Assembly: GCF_000165395.2 (NCBI RefSeq)
Contig: NW_026261571.1
Span: 1 to 64,000 of the forward strand
Origin: Babesia bovis T2Bo
Lineage: Eukaryota; Apicomplexa; Aconoidasida; Piroplasmida; Babesiidae
Length of the DNA: 64,000 nt
Reading direction: 5' to 3'
The position numbers were made by a program, and so were the translations under genes. Within the stretch, counting starts at the first letter, position 1. Every line of letters begins with the position of its first letter. Of the stretch, positions 53,752 to 64,000 are shown in pieces. A model generated the notes under the pieces. It had not been told where the DNA came from and made no database searches. It saw only the letters and a program-made list of their open reading frames with translations.

Positions 53752-55277
53752 CCTGTTTGACAATGCCAATAGCAAAGGGAGCAATTACAGATGATACGGG
53801 ATAACATTGTTGTTTTAACACATGTATCGAACATGAAAGAAACTCAACATAATGCTTTTACATCTTGTGATCTACAGTGCCATCGCGAAACCGCCACACG
53901 GACGTCCAACAGACACTGGCATTTCGCTTTACATACACATCTATATACATTGGACAATATTTTATTGCCTTCCATAAGATACAGTGATTTTTATTGCATA
54001 GAAATATAACCCAGAGGGATGCTGCGATAATAAAGGCAAAATCAATGCTTTACATTGTCCATGTTAAATGTGTCGATACCTTCTCTGAAATGTGTAAAGG
54101 CAACAAAATAGTGCTCAAAAGTCACGCTAACGCCTTATAACATGCAAAAGCCCATAGAAATCGCTATATATGTATATGTTGAATGCCTAGCAAGCAATTG
54201 CTAGGGCCAGTGTGATGATGTGTATTTAATACTTCAGTTCCACCTGAAGGTCTTCTTGTGCAATAAATGATTACATTATTGAACTATAAACTTAATAATA
54301 CAACCGTCTTCCTTTTTCAAGACATGATTAAAACATGATACAATGCTATGATGGTCGTAATTGAAGTTAAAGATACATCCGTTTAAATATATTGTTAAAT
54401 TATTGTGTATACACTATGTTGACCTCAATAGGCATTGAATGGACACTATAAGGTCCGATCTTCTATAAAAAGCTCCAGCTGCGCATGTAATGCTATTATA
54501 ACATACAGAAACAATTGACATCTTTCGGATATTGTAAAAAACTAAAAAAGTCGAGATATTCAAATTTTTGAATGTTTTTTAGGAACGGGGTAGACGTGTT
54601 CGTATTAATACAAGTTCAAAATACCCCGCACTCTATTAAAATTCCATTATCATGTAAACAAGTACAATGATTTGATAATAACACATAAAATTATGTACTA
54701 AGGAGATATATAAGTATAAAGGTGCTACCCAGAGGTAATGTATAATACCATTATTAAAACAAAATGCGGTATTCTAACTACAGTTGATTTTATTGTAATT
54801 CTGTTGAGCTTTTATAAAGAAACAATTATTCTGGGAATAGAATGTTACAAAAACAGAGAGTCGTTCGGCTTCCCATGAAACAATACCTCGACAACGAAAT
54901 TCGTAAGTAGAAACAATAATGATGGCATCATTCAACTGGTTATAAAAACTTTTATTTAAGATATTATACACAAATTTTATATAATAAAGAAGATTTTGAC
55001 GCATCACATCGTGAACGCTCGCGGGTTACACCCAACTTTCATCAAACAACGTCTACTTTTGATTCTTGTGACGATGTGTTATCAGAATAGGTAATATATG
55101 TTGTGATACGTAACATCCCTAATTTATGCACAGCTACAGGTGACAAATATTTATTTACGGGCTTTTGCGATCTACACCTTTATAATAATGTTGCTAAATC
55201 TTATATTTGGATTGTTATTATATTCACAATTTTGTCAATAATTAAAGTGGTAGTTTGATGCTTATTGTTCATCAAAT
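53752..55277. other. Long divergent intergenic region
   Basis: 1.5 kb between the starts of the chromatin protein and UTP15, so probably two promoters. It contains a perfect 7-bp hairpin CCTAGCA-6-TGCTAGG at 54186-54205. ORFs here (53791-54009, 54774-55007) lack coding character. No snRNA or tRNA recognised. Confidence 0.5.
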
Positions 55278-57204
55278 ATGGGTACTTATATCAAGTTATC
55301 TAAAGTAGAAGGTCTTAGGGAATCCGACCCCGAAGTCATTGAGTATGACAGAAAGATAAAACGTTTCTTTAATGCAAGTAAAGTTGTAGGTGTTGGTAAA
55401 GAATCGGCGCCTATAGCTCACGCAGCATTTTCACCCAATGGGTCTGTAGTCTCCATGTGTTCAGCAACAAAGGTAAGCTGTTTCCATTAACGCAATAATC
55501 TGTTCATAGACAATATTCTACGACTACGTTAAAGAGAAAATAATACATACCTATAGTAATCCAAAGGAATTTGTGAGATGTGTTGCATTCCGTTCTGATG
55601 GTAAAGTTGCAGCTGTGTCTGACAATGGAGGTTGGATACAGCTTGTCGCCTTAGGGCTGAAGACAAACCTTAGAAAATGGCGAGCCCATGATGCAGCTTG
55701 TCATGCACTCATGTTTTCTCCGTCAAAGTTAAATATATTGTCGGGGAGTGATGATGGTGTTGCGAAACTCTGGGATACCGTTACCGGTGAAATGATTCAA
55801 CAATACAATTTTCACACCGATAAAATACGGGCATTGGCCAATCTTGGTGGATCGGGGCACTGGTGGGTAACTGGTGGTTACGATCACATGTGTTATCTAT
55901 TCGACGCCAGAGAAAAAAACAAGTTTGTGTCCAAAATAAATCATGGTGCTCCAGTTGAATGTATCGACATTTCGACATCCAACAAGATAATGCTAACTGC
56001 GGGAGGAAATAAAGTAAACATCTGGGATGTGTCTAACGGTTTTAAGCTCCTACATTCCTTTGAACCTCACCAGAGGACTGTAGTTAGAGGTTACATCCGA
56101 GACTGCATTATTACAGCTTCTTTAGATGGTACCGTTCGTTACTACAACTATTCATCACTAAAACGTGATGGATACAGTGCTACACATGCCAGTGATGTTG
56201 GTGATATGCAAGATGAACCGAAGCCAACCGGAGCTGATCATCAGCCGGAACCATCAACCGGTAACAACATTCCCATCAACCAGGATGCTTTAACATTGGC
56301 AGATGTATATTTCGAAAAACCACAACTAGAAGGCATCGGATCCACCAATAGCCCCAAAGAAACCGATATAAATATGCATGATTCTCTCTCCGATTATAGT
56401 ACGTTTGTGACTCCGAGGAGCAGCGTATTTTCAGCAGGTGATAATTTTACCCCGATGAATGAGAACACACCATTCCGTGATGAAGGGGTTGGTTCTCCCT
56501 TGGGAAAGCAAGATGCCGACAATGTGAACGTAGTTCCTCAAAGTGATAATGATGCTACCGAAGACAAGAGTGTTAGAAACAAATCAGAATCAACGGTATC
56601 ACTGAGACATGTATATAGATTTAATGATGCGGTAACTGCATTTGCAGTTTCCGTAGACGCAAGATCGATTGCTGTGGGCACAAGTAACGGGGAGTGGATC
56701 ATAAGATTTAACCCCAAGGAAGAAACACAATCTATATCGCAACCCAAGAAAATCATTAAAGTCGATGAAACTGTACTCGAGTATAAAAGTCCCAAATTAT
56801 CACTGTTGGATAGGCTGGTGAAAACATTCCAGTACCAGGCAGCGATGGATTTGGCGTTGTCACTAACGCCGCAGCATGTATACAACTTAGTTGAAAGTCT
56901 CGTGCTAAGGGGTAGCCTTGCAACTGCCGTTAGGGGTAAGGATGAACAGACCATATTGCCCCTGTTAAAGTTCATATCATCGCAATTAGGGTCAGATGTC
57001 AAGAATACCAATACACTGCTTGAGCTTGGGAATGCTATCATTGACAACAACGGCTGGCTAGAGACGTGTGATAATTCGCTTGTCATACAAGAACTTCGCA
57101 AAATACCGACTAAAATCAACTTTGAATTGTATCAGCACAACATCCTTCATACGTTGGATGGGACTATTGATCTCATACTAAGCAGGTCAACAAAAGCTGA
57201 ATAG
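55278..57204 (+). CDS. UTP15: UTP15-like small-subunit processome WD40 protein
   Basis: Two exons, join(55278..55472,55510..57204), 629 residues; a 37-nt intron joins CSATK to TIFYDYVKE in phase 0. UTP15 is part of the t-UTP complex for rRNA transcription and 18S processing in the nucleolus. WD blades: FVRCVAFRSDGKVAAVSD, LSGSDDGVAKLWDTV, WVTGGYDHMCYLFDA and LTAGGNKVNIWDV. The C-terminal ~160 residues (YKSPKLSLLDRLVKTFQYQ, AMDLALS, VYNLVESLVLRGSL) match the UTP15 C-terminal helical domain. A Ser/Asp-rich insertion of ~120 residues (about 56160-56600) interrupts the propeller and domain link; it is absent from yeast-type lengths (~510). Confidence 0.87.
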
Positions 57205-57398
57205 TGGATAAATTAATGATTAACCGCTAGAAGTGGATGTTTTATCATCAAAGTTTGTTTTAATAGTCTTGTGCCTACTAGGCATAACCTATTATATGTG
57301 TACGTCATGAAACGCATTATAAGGTGATTTAATATACTACAACGCAGGTTGAATATCTAGTAATCGTAATACATCGCATATATATGGAATGAATACTA

Positions 57399-59121
57399 TT
57401 AGCTAATTTGTGTTCTAGTATTCACAACTGTAATTTGACCTCTACCCAGACGCTTGGTCGACATGTGTTCAATAAGGTCTATGCAGTATTGTTTTGTTTC
57501 ATCCAAACTTTGCGTTAAACGCTTCAACTTTGTGATGATGTCTGGCAAACAGCGAAGCGCTTGTGAGTGAGTTTCTAAATTTGTACTTCCAAGTGCTACA
57601 TCACTCTTATATCCGTAATGCTGTACGAACCACATTAGCGAACAATTGCCTAGAATTCTATCCGCCAATTTGAATAGTGTATTATAGTCAAAAATCAACA
57701 TCACACGTTTTGTATGGTCGTCACATACAATTTGGGATCGTTCGGTGAGATATGACTGAAATAATTTGGGGATTTGGGGTGATAGTGTTGTCCAATGATT
57801 GTTTATTATCAACTGTAGATTGGCAAATATGGCCAACATTAGACCTTCATCCACTGAATCCATAGATAGGAGACAATCTAGAAGTTCATTCAGATCCTGT
57901 AGATTTAATCTTAGAATGCATCTGCGATTATATGTTATGATACAACTGTAGAGCTCATTTCGCAAATTATCAGTTATATCCATACTCAAAGAATAACGTA
58001 AAACACTTATTAGATCACGAGGATACGGATCACTCCTACTGTTCGTTTCTAATTCAAGCATCCTTTTCAACAAAATGCTGTAAAAAATGTGAATGCATTC
58101 TTTAAACAGTCCAATGGTATGCAACCAATGTAAAACAAAAGCTAGCCTTGAGAAATCTTTTCTTTTCTTAAGCCTAAAGATTATATTTGCAAACAATGTG
58201 TCCAATGGATGGTGAGCCAAGAATTCAGAGGAATCGTCACTGTAAAATCCAACCATATATTCATTAGGTGTCAGTAAATTGCTTTCTTGAAGCCCGAAAC
58301 CATTACATGGAGATGAATGATTTAAAGTACCATCAGAAGGAAAACGTATAGTCGACGATAACTGAGATTGTTCCTGCTCAAGGTGTACGATGTGATTTTC
58401 GCGAGGTATGTTGCGTAAAAAGTCAGCAAAAATCTTCCATTTGTTCATAGTTGGTTCAACAGTTTCCGATAATGTTTGAACGTGATCTATAACCCGATCA
58501 CTACACTTTATAAGGCACGCTAAAAAACACTCGATACAATCACGTAAGACATCTAACTTATATAGACCGTAATGCTCTTCTCTTAAAAGTCGAACGATTC
58601 CAACTAACAATACAATTATATCTTTCTGGTGAGTGTTCTTTATGTTGTACAAAACTGTGAAAAATAAACCAGTGTAGTTCCATTTTGCACATTCAGCTGA
58701 TTGGAGGTAAGGCGATCTAGCCTGTTTCTCCAAATGCTGCACAACCTTTCCACAAAGATGCGAATAGAACTCCAACTTGTGTCTAAAGCGCTTTGATTCT
58801 GATGCTCCTTCACGGAATCTATAAAAATGTTGTTTATTCATCACAGTTATACAGAAATAAAGATGCAGCCGCTGTATGATTTACGTATAACAAAATATAG
58901 TTCCATTATACTTACTAATCACAGTTCAATATATAATCTAGACATAGGAAATATACTAACAAACATAAAGGCGTTACAATATACCACAGATAATAAATGC
59001 ATACTTACTTGGCCAGATGTTCCTTAGAATCACGCACATATTGATTGTAGAGTTGCGATACGTAACTTGAATGCCGCCATTTATCACTTGTTGATAACTT
59101 AATTGGTGTTTTGCGAAGCAT
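57399..59121 (-). CDS. Unknown helical protein
   Basis: Two exons, complement(join(57399..58818,59009..59121)), 510 residues; a 190-nt intron splits a Lys codon between KEHLA and FREGASESK. The first exon (MLRKTPIKLSTSDKWRHSS) is basic. The protein is almost wholly alpha-helical and Leu/Cys-rich, with no signal peptide or clear membrane span. Possible ARM/TPR-like solenoid segments include FSRLAFVLHWLHTIGLFKEC and DLNELLDCLLSMDSVDEGL. No orthologue recognised. It is convergent with UTP15, with 194 bp between the stops. Confidence 0.65.
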
Positions 59122-59672
59122 TGATATTGGAATAACACCCAAAGGGTATAAAGAGCATATCAAATTGTTATGATGGACATTCTAACTACATCACGTGTCT
59201 ACCATTATAAATATTAAATAACCATTTTTTATACCTGATAAATATATGTTGAAAGAATATGTTGTTATATGTGCATCGTGCAAGGCACTAGCGATGTGTA
59301 AATAATACAAGGGTTTTTAATCAATAACAAGGGCTCATTTCTTAATTAGACGTTTTATTCATATGAAGGGATTCATTTAAGACTTGAATAGGCGTGGAAT
59401 CCAATATGTATTCATTCATTGTGGTTATGTAACCCGAAGTTTCTTCACTTGGACGGTGTATCTCTTCATACACACAACGAAATAATTCATAACTGATATC
59501 ACGTTGATCATTAAATATCGTACTGGAGTGGTTTCTAGGTGATTGCAAGGCAATATTGCGTTTATTTGAAGTCAACCTTTGGATATGCTGTAGGTTTGTT
59601 GGATGCAAAGGAAAGATTAAAGGAAAATGTACTTTCCTTCATATTGTAGATATCATAAGTACCGTGGTGGAT
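59122..59672. other. Divergent intergenic region with one doubtful ORF
   Basis: Between two divergent genes. A minus ORF (59342-59608, 88 codons, no ATG start) has protein-like composition (for example DISYELFRCVYEEIHRPSEE) and could be an exon, but I could not find an upstream exon in phase, so it is not called. Confidence 0.4.
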
Positions 59673-61022
59673 ATGTACGGAGTATGTATGCTTACTGTAA
59701 TGCTGTTAATGTTGGAGGCAAAATGTTACGGCCATAATCTCAGTGTAAAAAGAGGACGGCTATCAACTTCCTGTACAGCAAAAAATACGACGTTGAGCAA
59801 AAATAATCCTACACAACAAAGTAAGCTAAAAGCTGCGTTCGTTACGTCAAAATCAAAAATCAGTGTCCTGAAATCGCGCTTAAGTTATTCTGCGAAGATA
59901 GAAAAACCGTTAAGTGCTATATCACGTAATGGAGTCTGCCTACCAGAAGATGTTGGACTCTATGGTAGAACTGTTATAGCATATGAATGCCTATATACGC
60001 AAGATGGCAAAACACAAACAGGTGATGAATGGGAAAAAGAACAGATTAACGCGGCCAATGCAGAGGCGCCGAAGAAATTAAAGAAACCTAAACGGGAGCG
60101 ATTAACCAAAAAACCTGGTGATACAACAGTGGAACCTTATAAAAGGTTGATTATTCCACCGCCTTATAATACAACTGGTATGCTACTCAGAGAAGGAGAG
60201 CCCTACATAATCATATCTTCATGGTTACCCGGCATCGATAAAAATGACGTTTTAGTCTTCATGGATTATGCAGAGGGGGATACTTATACGCCTAAAAGAT
60301 ACAGTGAAGAAGTGCTACAAAAGCTGGAAATAAATGACAAGACAGAACAATACTACGAAGCAATTGAAGCTGTGCCGAGGGGTTTCGAACAACATAAAAG
60401 ATCATATAACAGCACATATAATGATGTATTCAACCATATGGTGGAAACTAATGAGGGTATGAATCACTTTTCGACATATGCTAAATGCAAGGAACGACCC
60501 CCAATGATGATAATCAATGCACCAAAAAATACTGTAGTGCAACAATTCGAATTCAATACATTCGGACGAAAACGGGATCCTCAACACCCCAATAGATATA
60601 ATAAATCTGGTTTAAAAGACGAACCAATACCTGATAGAATACAAAGGGCATACAGGCCTTTCACTTATTTGGACATGAGGCATATTCAATGCAACATGCG
60701 AAATGGGACTCTCCAAATAAAAGCCAAATTAACTCATATTCCACCCCCGCCAGATATGAAGAAAATATTTAAACTAGAAATTGGCGATGATTATGTTGCA
60801 CCACCACGTATGTTTCCTACTGAGCAAGTACATGGGTGGATGTACAATTGGCATCATTTTGAAAAATACGATTTGGAGTTTGACATCTCTAAGATCGAAC
60901 CGCCTGAAATGGATCCCGCAGAACGTGATCTCATGGAAATTCCTGACGATGATCAAATGACCCGAAAGGAAGCAATTAAGCTTATGAGGGAGTACGATAA
61001 GTATCACAAAAAGGACAAATGA
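59673..61022 (+). CDS. Conserved protein with signal plus transit-like leader (apicoplast-type)
   Basis: 449 residues from the ATG at 59673; the frame is open upstream but only from a TTG. The N-terminus MYGVCMLTVMLLMLEAKCYG is a signal peptide, followed by ~65 residues rich in Lys, Ser, Thr and Asn with almost no acids, the hallmark of a plastid transit region. The mature part begins near NGVCLPEDVGLYG and is hydrophilic and Pro/Tyr/Lys-rich, with a basic patch (KKLKKPKRERLTKKPG), PPPYNTTGMLLREGEPYI and a Glu/Lys-rich end (REYDKYHKKDK). I do not recognise a domain. Apicoplast location is inferred from the leader alone. Confidence 0.7.
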   Translation: MYGVCMLTVMLLMLEAKCYGHNLSVKRGRLSTSCTAKNTTLSKNNPTQQSKLKAAFVTSKSKISVLKSRLSYSAKIEKPLSAISRNGVCLPEDVGLYGRTVIAYECLYTQDGKTQTGDEWEKEQINAANAEAPKKLKKPKRERLTKKPGDTTVEPYKRLIIPPPYNTTGMLLREGEPYIIISSWLPGIDKNDVLVFMDYAEGDTYTPKRYSEEVLQKLEINDKTEQYYEAIEAVPRGFEQHKRSYNSTYNDVFNHMVETNEGMNHFSTYAKCKERPPMMIINAPKNTVVQQFEFNTFGRKRDPQHPNRYNKSGLKDEPIPDRIQRAYRPFTYLDMRHIQCNMRNGTLQIKAKLTHIPPPPDMKKIFKLEIGDDYVAPPRMFPTEQVHGWMYNWHHFEKYDLEFDISKIEPPEMDPAERDLMEIPDDDQMTRKEAIKLMREYDKYHKKDK

Positions 61023-62789
61023 AGATGTAAACTGTATAGCCTAACTATAACCATTGTGTTACATAATGAATCGCTTCACATACCGTAGTATTTTTGATAT
61101 AATTTGATGGGGTTTTTGGTGCTGCCTCAACATTAATATTACCCCCATATTTTTTTATAATAATAATATAGTGCATTATTTGTTGGGCGCAATGCCTATT
61201 GCAATTATGTGGCGGTTTTTGTATTTCCCCCATTTATTGGGGGGGCTTTATCGACATCCATCCTGTGTCACTTCACTTTACAACTGCCATATTAGCTACA
61301 ACTTTTATTTCGTTACGGTCAATACAGCTTGATACTGCAACTAGCAATAGTTTATAGGAGTTATACATTGTTTAGACAATGTTATTTTGCATATTCTATT
61401 TTTGATTTCAATAGCACCATATAATGTTAAGGAACATAGCTAAATAATTTTAACTATCTTGATGAGTTCCAATGTCTGTGAGTACTTAGATTCAAACGCA
61501 ATGTTGCCAATAAGGTAACCATGTAGTGATCCATCAATGATCATAATTTAACCTTCGACCTTTTTCTCACCAACCTCTGTATGCTCTCTGCATATAGATG
61601 CTTTTCTGTCTGGCTTTTATATTACATAAGCCTTTATACGCGAACGAATTAACATTTCCTGTCTCTATTTCTAATCTAATTGAAATTAATTTAACATTAT
61701 GGTTCTATATAATTTTGCCCAACTTTAATGCAATCCACCTATTGGTGCCATAAAACAGAAAAAAACTGAAATTGACCAAATTTGATTACTAATATATTTA
61801 TTTTTGTTTTAAAAGCAGGGATTGTATTATAGGATGTATACTAAATTGATTGTGTTCTTGGTGACCATGATATATACTAAATAGACATGGTATTGAGTTT
61901 TTATCATATGTAGTGCGTTTTTCAATGTTAAAACCACAAATTATACATTTAATTTGTTGGTCGAACAGAGATACAATCTCAAAGAAAAAGAATGTTGTCC
62001 ATATGTGAAAAGGGTTATCATTATAAATATTATTGGATATAAAATGGCAAATATATATTTATTAACCGTTGTATATATACAAACAAGTAGTATTCTTAAT
62101 GGGTGAAACGGATGAGTTGTTGGATGCTTCCTAGTTATTTTGACGCCAAAAATGGGATATGTTGCCCATTTCGTTTTTCTAATGGTTTACTTCATATGGG
62201 AAAATGCCTACTTGGAGGATTCAGCACCACTGCATTTTCTTTAGTAATCCGTAACATTCTTCTCTTAGGTGATTAGAAAGACAGTTATACTATCTTGAAA
62301 TTTGTTATTATGGTTTCGCCAACGTATAAAAGTTCAATTGAAGTGATAAAATTGTTTGTAAAAATCCAAATCATCATGTATACGTTAGTCACATTAGTTC
62401 TATGGTATATGGTGCAACATCTACAAGAGCATAAATTGCACAAAATACGTTTATTGTAAAACAGATAATATAATCTAACATGGGTACTAACGAAAAACCT
62501 CTCAAAACCTACCGCAGCAAGAATATAAATGAAAACTGCTCGTTGCAATATGTTCTAGTTTTTTGATGTTTGAATATGCAGCAAATTTTACATATACAAT
62601 ACACTACATGATGTAAACAATGATGTTATTAAATATGAAACGCTGTTACGACGAATAATCAATTATGTATAAATCCGTACATGGTTGTAGGGCATCATCC
62701 GATAGTAAAGTCTCAGCATGAAAAACTCAAATATGGCCCTTAATAATAACAATCAACACTATTCATATCGACTTCAGATACACGTATCC
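61023..62789. other. Gene-free A+T-rich region
   Basis: No supported gene. ORFs such as 61045-61233 and 62285-62548 on the minus strand are short and hydrophobic or low-complexity. It contains a C5/G7 hairpin (61227-61245) and otherwise featureless A+T-rich DNA. Confidence 0.6.
61227..61245. repeat. C-run/G-run inverted repeat
   Basis: CCCCCATTTATTGGGGGGG: a 5-bp G:C-only stem with a 7-nt loop, about 205 bp past the stop of the upstream gene, in very A+T-rich DNA. Confidence 0.5.
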
Positions 62790-63300
62790 ACATAGGTATA
62801 AAAGAGGAATGAGCGCATTATGCAGCTCCTGTCGCACTATATGTTGTTGTGATAATTTTGCCTGGCGTTTTGTTTTACAACTACAACATCTGTGGAATGA
62901 AAGATTTCATTAGGAAAATGCCTTCACTGCCAAAGGAGAACCGTCTAGTTCCTATCCCCGGGAAGACTTCATGAAACTTATGATTTAATATTTGTATCTG
63001 TCGTATATTGTTCTTGTGATCTTACTTTACGTAGATGATATCTCTGGGTAACATCAGTGTTACTTATAACTACCTTAAATACCTGGTTGAACATGCCGGG
63101 ATCTATTCAGCACTAGCCTATTTATAGGTTGTCTAGTTCCCCAGCTCAGGGTGAGTGAATTCAGAAATGTGATCCATTAAGGAATAGTTACTCTGATACA
63201 ATCTTGCAAAGTGCTAGGATCATATTATTATAGAACTGTCACCCGAGAGGTTCTATGTGGAATGAATACAGACAGCCCAATAGAAATAGTTCTTATGAAA
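62790..63300 (+). ncRNA. Candidate structured non-coding RNA (unidentified)
   Basis: A less A+T-rich island with no long ORF. A TATAAAAG (62797-62804) could be a promoter on the plus strand. Downstream are hairpins: AGGA(g)AAC...GTTCCT (about 62933-62952), TCCCCGGGA (62955-62963) and ATAGAAC...GTTCTAT with a 13-nt loop (63230-63256). I looked for signatures of U1-U6, SRP, RNase P and U3 RNAs and did not see them. Strand and ends are guesses. Confidence 0.25.
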
Positions 63301-64000
63301 GTTTAATAAGTAAGTTGTGTTATATAAATTTCATTGGTTTTTTAAAATAAGAGTTATTGTTGCTTCATTTTTGATTATTTATTTTTGTTGGTATATGATC
63401 CAAATTTATATTTTCGTTTTCACCCATGTATCTTGTTGTATGTATATTAAAATTGTTATTAAAGCAATTGCAGTGTTGTGGTTAAACTACAAAATTGATA
63501 TTCTTATCTATGAGTTTCATTATCAGCACCACACTAATCACTATTTTTTATACGCTATTCATATAAAAAGGAGAAACGATATATTTTCCAAAGTAGTTTA
63601 TCAAAACTACGATAGATAGTTATGTTAGTGTAAAATATATAATTGATTAAGGTTTATACCTCAATATGATCTATATGTTCGATTGGTTTCAATTTGTGCA
63701 CTATAGTAACCAAATGAACACAGAGCCCGAATGAGTTAGATATTGTTAAAATCCATGTTTCAAGTAGTTCAAGTGACATTAAACCATAAATAAATTGCTT
63801 GTGTTTGGAGCGCTTTATTTTTGATCCGATGTTAAAGACTGTTAATTCCGTGCATAGTGTATTAAAAGACTTTTATTCAATGGCACATATTGCAATTCTA
63901 ATAGTATATATTTACATTGTACAGATAAGTAGACACTGTACCACACTTTCATCGTTAACATTGAATTTTTATATTGTCTTGCGATGTTAAATATAAGAGT
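63301..64000. other. Gene-free A+T-rich end of window
   Basis: Plus ORF 63317-63619 is Ile/Tyr/Phe-rich from A+T-rich DNA and opens with a TTG-type codon; ORF 63799-63990 is similar. Neither has supporting features. Confidence 0.5.

Noticed and set aside
54205..54250. Box C/D-like snoRNA (GTGATGA ... CTGA)
   Set aside because: The boxes are only ~25 nt apart and no terminal stem closes them.
59342..59608. 88-codon minus ORF with protein-like composition
   Set aside because: No ATG start and no upstream exon that joins in phase; kept only as a note.
62285..62548. 87-codon minus ORF
   Set aside because: Hydrophobic, low-complexity composition and no neighbour or motif support.
63317..63619. 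100-codon plus ORF near the right end
   Set aside because: Ile/Tyr/Phe-rich product typical of A+T-rich non-coding DNA, with no ATG-proximal signal or motif.
1..64000. CRISPR array, insertion sequence, phage or plasmid features
   Set aside because: None seen; the introns, leaders and gene families are eukaryotic, and the repeats present are protein-coding or a segmental duplication.

Overview
The window looks like a nuclear chromosome segment of a piroplasm (Babesia or Babesia-like apicomplexan). It is A+T-rich and gene-dense, with many tiny introns (most short ones 28-40 nt, with GTA/GTG donors and CAG/TAG acceptors). It encodes proteins with apicoplast-style signal-plus-transit leaders, a mitochondrial RAP-domain protein, a secreted protein and a long acidic repeat protein. 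The species cannot be fixed from the sequence alone. Most exon joins below were worked out by hand from splice sites, reading-frame phase and protein continuity.

Layout. 1-2965: 3' end of a gene for an acidic repeat protein whose 5' end lies outside the window. 3641-5070: actin-related protein. 5674-19354: two copies of a ~6.75 kb segment, near-identical along most of its length. Each copy carries a SWEET-type sugar transporter, a SNAPC1-like gene, GPN2, an apicoplast ClpR-like gene, a small ORF and an adenosine-kinase-like pfkB gene. The passenger genes are essentially identical between copies, but the kinases are mosaics of identical and strongly diverged blocks. 19551-26403: UBA4/MOCS3 (E1-like plus rhodanese), a J-domain-like protein, a four-helix membrane protein and SUMO. 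26630-33793: one 2387-residue acidic/helical-repeat protein. 33935-42817: an SR/RBM26-like RNA-binding protein, MPP6, a RAP protein, a Myb/Reb1-like protein, a small possibly mitochondrial protein, a beta-propeller protein and NIFK. 43803-53751: a secreted protein, the splicing factor AAR2 and a 2155-residue WD40/extended-PHD/bromodomain chromatin protein. 55278-61022: UTP15, an unknown helical protein and an apicoplast-type protein. 61023-64000: no convincing protein gene, but one less A+T-rich island with hairpins that may be a non-coding RNA.

Themes. Several genes serve rRNA and RNA metabolism (NIFK, UTP15, MPP6, AAR2, RBM26-like, SNAPC1-like, GPN2), as expected in a core chromosome region. 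The unusual part is the tandem duplication, which doubles a sugar transporter and a purine-salvage-type kinase while the two kinases keep different N-terminal (lid/substrate) halves. That pattern suggests selection or gene conversion acting on metabolite uptake and salvage.
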